NCBI GenBank assembly: GCA_030151565.1
Contig: JASLDM010000019.1
Location: 1 to 18,748 of the forward strand
From: Flavobacterium sp.
Lineage (GTDB): Bacteria > Bacteroidota > Bacteroidia > Flavobacteriales > Flavobacteriaceae
Direction of reading: 5' to 3'
Length of the DNA: 18,748 bases
Shown here piece after piece: positions 16,803-18,748 of this stretch. Under the pieces are notes generated by a model. It was not told the DNA's origin. It searched no databases and saw nothing but the letters and a program-made list of their open reading frames with translations. The translations under genes and the position numbers were made by a program. Position 1 is the first letter of the stretch. Each line of letters opens with the position of its first letter.

Positions 16803-16864
16803 AAGCTGTTTTTGGGACAGTTTTTATAAAATAAGCGCTTGAAAAAGATAAAAAAGCAGCTTTT
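16801..16864 (+). terminator. Possible terminator after anmK
   Basis: AAAAGCTG (16801-16808) overlaps the stop codon and can pair with CAGCTTTT (16857-16864). TTTTT (16809-16813) then pairs with AAAAA (16851-16855) across a bulged G. The roughly 37-base loop contains the palindrome AAGCGCTT. T-rich sequence follows. The long loop makes this tentative. Confidence 0.35.
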
Positions 16865-16883
16865 TGTTGTTTTCTTAAAAGAG

Positions 16884-16913
16884 TGTGTGAAAGAGGTCTT
16901 AAAAATTCACACA
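16884..16913. repeat. Inverted repeat TGTGTGAA-N14-TTCACACA upstream of the exbB promoter
   Basis: The two eight-base arms (16884-16891 and 16906-16913) are perfect reverse complements. The right arm ends immediately before the TTG at 16914-16916. Position and symmetry fit an operator for a dimeric regulator, though a hairpin in an anmK read-through transcript is also possible. Confidence 0.5.
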
Positions 16914-16949
16914 TTGGGCGTGTAAATGGTGAAAATCGTCTTATATTTG
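16914..16949 (+). promoter_or_regulatory. Probable promoter of the exbB-exbD-tonB operon
   Basis: TATATTTG (16942-16949) is a full match to the -7 consensus. The nearest upstream TTG (16914-16916) is 25 bases away, longer than the 19-20 seen at the other promoters in this window. Start of transcription near 16956 would leave a leader of about 195 bases. Confidence 0.5.
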
Positions 16950-17149
16950 AACCTTGTATTGGGAAGCTATTAAAAATAAAATAACCAAGGGAAGTATTGA
17001 TAGTAAAGTGGTTAAAATAAAGAAACTGCTTGAAGGAGCTTCAATGTTTTGGAGTAAGAAATACTTGGTTTAAAATTGGTATAAAAATTGTTACCTGTAC
17101 AATTAAAAAAAAGAATAGTCGTTTAAAGTAATTAACAAATTAGACATTT

Positions 17150-17860
17150 ATGATTCAGTTCCTACAAGTGGATACTACGGCAGTTGCCACACAAGCATTA
17201 GCGCAAGCGGGTGAAATAGTAAAAAAAGAGTTTTCGTTGAGTGAAATCATTTTCAGTGGTGGTTTGATTGGGCAAGTTATTATGGGTATCATTTTTTTGA
17301 TGCTTTTTTGTGCTTTATACCTTTATTTTGAGCGTTGGTTTGCTATTCGTCAAGCCTCTAAGATTGATGAGAACTTTATGACTCAAATCAAGATGTATCT
17401 GTCTCAAGGAAAGATTGATCAAGCAAAAGCGTTGTGTGTCAATACCAATACGCCTGTTGCTCGTTTGGTGGGTAAAGGAGTTTCTAGAATTGGAAAGCCA
17501 TTACAAGACATCAATATTGCTATTGAAAATGCAGGGAAGCTTGAAGTATATAAAATGGAGAAAAACATCAGTATGCTTGCAACGCTTTCTGGTGCTGGAC
17601 CAATGACAGGTTTCTTAGGAACGGTTGTAGGAATGGTGATTGCCTTTCACGAAATGGCTTCAGCTACTACCAATCGCATTGATATGAGTGTTTTGGCAGA
17701 AGGAATTTATACAGCGATGATGACTACTGTTTTCGGACTTATCGTAGGGATTATTGCTTATGTAGGATACAACCATTTGGTGAGTAAAATTGATAAAATT
17801 GTTCATCAATTAGAAGCAAATGCTATCGACTTTTTAGACTTGTTAAATGAGCCTGCATAA
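17150..17860 (+). CDS. exbB: ExbB: MotA/TolQ/ExbB family proton channel subunit
   Basis: This 236-residue inner-membrane protein forms the pentameric scaffold of the ExbB-ExbD-TonB motor, which uses the proton gradient to energise outer-membrane transporters. An N-terminal segment (1-35) precedes a first membrane helix (about 40-61, QVIMGIIFLMLFCALYLYF). A cytoplasmic region then leads to the conserved LATLSGAGPMTGFLGTVVGM helix (about 143-165). A third helix with AEGIYTAMMTTVFGLIVGIIAYVGYN lies at about 183-208. These hold the small and Thr residues that line the channel in this family. The ATG at 17150 is the only sensible start and follows a long leader. The stop overlaps the exbD start by one base (TAATG), so the two are translationally coupled. 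TolQ is an alternative name; the following TonB-like gene favours ExbB. Confidence 0.92.
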   Translation: MIQFLQVDTTAVATQALAQAGEIVKKEFSLSEIIFSGGLIGQVIMGIIFLMLFCALYLYFERWFAIRQASKIDENFMTQIKMYLSQGKIDQAKALCVNTNTPVARLVGKGVSRIGKPLQDINIAIENAGKLEVYKMEKNISMLATLSGAGPMTGFLGTVVGMVIAFHEMASATTNRIDMSVLAEGIYTAMMTTVFGLIVGIIAYVGYNHLVSKIDKIVHQLEANAIDFLDLLNEPA

Positions 17861-18255
17861 TGAATATTAGAGGAAGAAATAAGGTATCAGCAGATTTCAA
17901 TATGTCGTCGATGACGGATATTGTATTTTTGTTATTGATCTTTTTTATGGTTGCTATTACCACAATGACTACCACGAATGCTTTGGATTTGGTATTGCCA
18001 AATTCTGAAGGAAAATCGGATCAGGTAGAAACAGTTGCTGTGAGTATTGATGAGCAGTCCAACTATTATATCGATCAAGATCAGGTTGGTGTAGAGCTTT
18101 TAGAAGAAGGATTGAAAGAGAAATTAGCAAATCAAGAAGAACCTAATTTGGTTTTGCACGTAGCTAAAGGAGTTCCTGTAGAAGATGCCGTAATGGTTAT
18201 GGACATAGCCTACAGAAATAATTATAAAATTGTATTGGCCGTTGCGCCTAAGTAA
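17860..18255 (+). CDS. exbD: ExbD/TolR family protein
   Basis: This 131-residue protein is the second motor subunit. It has one membrane helix (about 17-39) and a small periplasmic domain. The sequence SSMTDIVFLLLIFFM carries Asp20, the conserved membrane Asp that takes part in proton translocation. The periplasmic part (about 45-131) has VAVSIDEQSNYYID and the closing HVAKGVPVEDAVMVMDIAYRNNYKIVLAV, typical of ExbD. It starts on the last base of the exbB stop codon, and the next gene begins two bases after its own stop, so the three genes form one tight operon. Confidence 0.93.
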   Translation: MNIRGRNKVSADFNMSSMTDIVFLLLIFFMVAITTMTTTNALDLVLPNSEGKSDQVETVAVSIDEQSNYYIDQDQVGVELLEEGLKEKLANQEEPNLVLHVAKGVPVEDAVMVMDIAYRNNYKIVLAVAPK

Positions 18256-18257
18256 CT

Positions 18258-18748
18258 ATGACGTTTTTTAAAACCGAACACGAGAAAAGATCTTTTACAA
18301 TTACCTCATTGGTTTTTGTACTGCTGTTTCTTTTGTTTTTTTTCTATAAGTTTACTTCAATTACGGTTGAGCCACCTATAATGGGAGGGGAGATTGCTAT
18401 TAATTTTGGTACTACAGAAAAAGGAAAGGGAACGGTTCAGCCTACAAAACCTATTGAGTCTGCACCAGAACCAGAGGTGGCAACAAAACCGGTAACGGCA
18501 GAGAAAGTTGTTACTACTCAAAAAACGGCAGAAGCACCTGTAGTTAAAGCAGCAGATAAACCAAGTGTTCAAAAAGAAACAGCAAAGCCTGTAAAGGCAG
18601 ATCCTAAACCAACTACAAGTAAAACAACCAACGATGCTTTGGCAAGTTTAATCAATGGACCTGTAAGTAAAGGAGAGCAAGGTGGGCAAGGTAATGATCA
18701 GGAAGGTGGTGATGCTGGGAAAATTACGGGAGATATTTATGCCAACAG
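18258..18748 (+). CDS. TonB-type energy transducer of the exbBD operon (partial, cut at the window end)
   Basis: An open frame starts at ATG 18258, two bases after the exbD stop, and runs 163 codons off the right edge. A short charged N-terminus (MTFFKTEHEKRSFT) is followed by one membrane helix (about 16-33, SLVFVLLFLLFFFYKF). A long segment rich in Pro, Lys, Ala, Thr and Val comes next, as in TonB periplasmic linkers, and then a Gly/Gln-rich stretch near codons 138-155. The diagnostic C-terminal TonB fold lies beyond the window, so the name rests on operon position, topology and composition. It shares no obvious N-terminal similarity with the stand-alone tonB at 13524, which has the YGAYRLR-type start. 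Confidence 0.8.
   Translation, partial: MTFFKTEHEKRSFTITSLVFVLLFLLFFFYKFTSITVEPPIMGGEIAINFGTTEKGKGTVQPTKPIESAPEPEVATKPVTAEKVVTTQKTAEAPVVKAADKPSVQKETAKPVKADPKPTTSKTTNDALASLINGPVSKGEQGGQGNDQEGGDAGKITGDIYAN

Larger units (their letters stand above)
16803..17149. other. 347-base non-coding region and leader upstream of exbB
   Basis: No gene is supported here. From left to right it holds the possible anmK terminator, an inverted repeat TGTGTGAA/TTCACACA (16884-16913) that touches a TTG at 16914, a TATATTTG -7 box (16942-16949), and about 195 bases of predicted exbB leader. The leader can form a branched structure: AACCAAG/CTTGGTT (16983-16989 with 17064-17070) extended by TATT/AATA, a TTGAAG/CTTCAA hairpin inside (17030-17044), and AATTGT/ACAATT near its end. 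Confidence 0.5.

Noticed and set aside
17044..17073. Nine-codon ORF MFWSKKYLV as a gene
   Set aside because: Too short, with no conserved feature visible; kept only as part of the exbB leader observation.

Overview
The window looks like ordinary chromosomal DNA from a low-GC member of the Bacteroidota, most likely a Flavobacteriaceae species. The signs are a TamB partnered by a TamL-type lipoprotein barrel, TonB with the 'YGAYxLR' N-terminus, the AnmK sequence type, and several Bacteroidota primary promoters (TTG, about 20 bases, TAnnTTTG). I see no insertion sequence, phage, CRISPR array, tRNA, rRNA operon or other clear sign of transfer.

Layout from left to right. A glutaminyl-peptide cyclotransferase lipoprotein gene (minus strand) is followed by a divergent small SRP RNA gene with its own promoter and terminator. 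Next comes the two-gene tamB-tamL unit (plus strand), which encodes the inner-membrane-anchored bridge and the outer-membrane Omp85 partner of the envelope assembly module. After a 427-base non-coding gap with several hairpins, a sigma-54-type response regulator (plus) converges on a hybrid sensor histidine kinase (minus). Their stop codons overlap inside a perfect 11-bp inverted repeat. A stand-alone tonB (plus) then converges on an acyl-CoA dehydrogenase (minus) across a strong shared terminator. anmK (plus) is divergent from the dehydrogenase. Finally, a structured 347-base leader region precedes the exbB-exbD-tonB operon, whose tonB is cut by the window edge.

How the genes work together. 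Most of the window concerns the cell envelope. TamB/TamL handle outer-membrane assembly, ExbB/ExbD/TonB supply proton-driven energy to outer-membrane transporters, AnmK recycles a wall sugar, and the SRP RNA targets membrane proteins. The kinase has histidine kinase, receiver and HPt domains and probably signals through a phosphorelay to the neighbouring sigma-54 activator; its targets are not visible here.

I found no clearly new multi-gene system. The points most worth a second look are the double-coding terminator at the kinase/regulator junction, the Asn at the catalytic-Asp position of AnmK, and the repeat- and hairpin-rich leaders upstream of both TonB loci.
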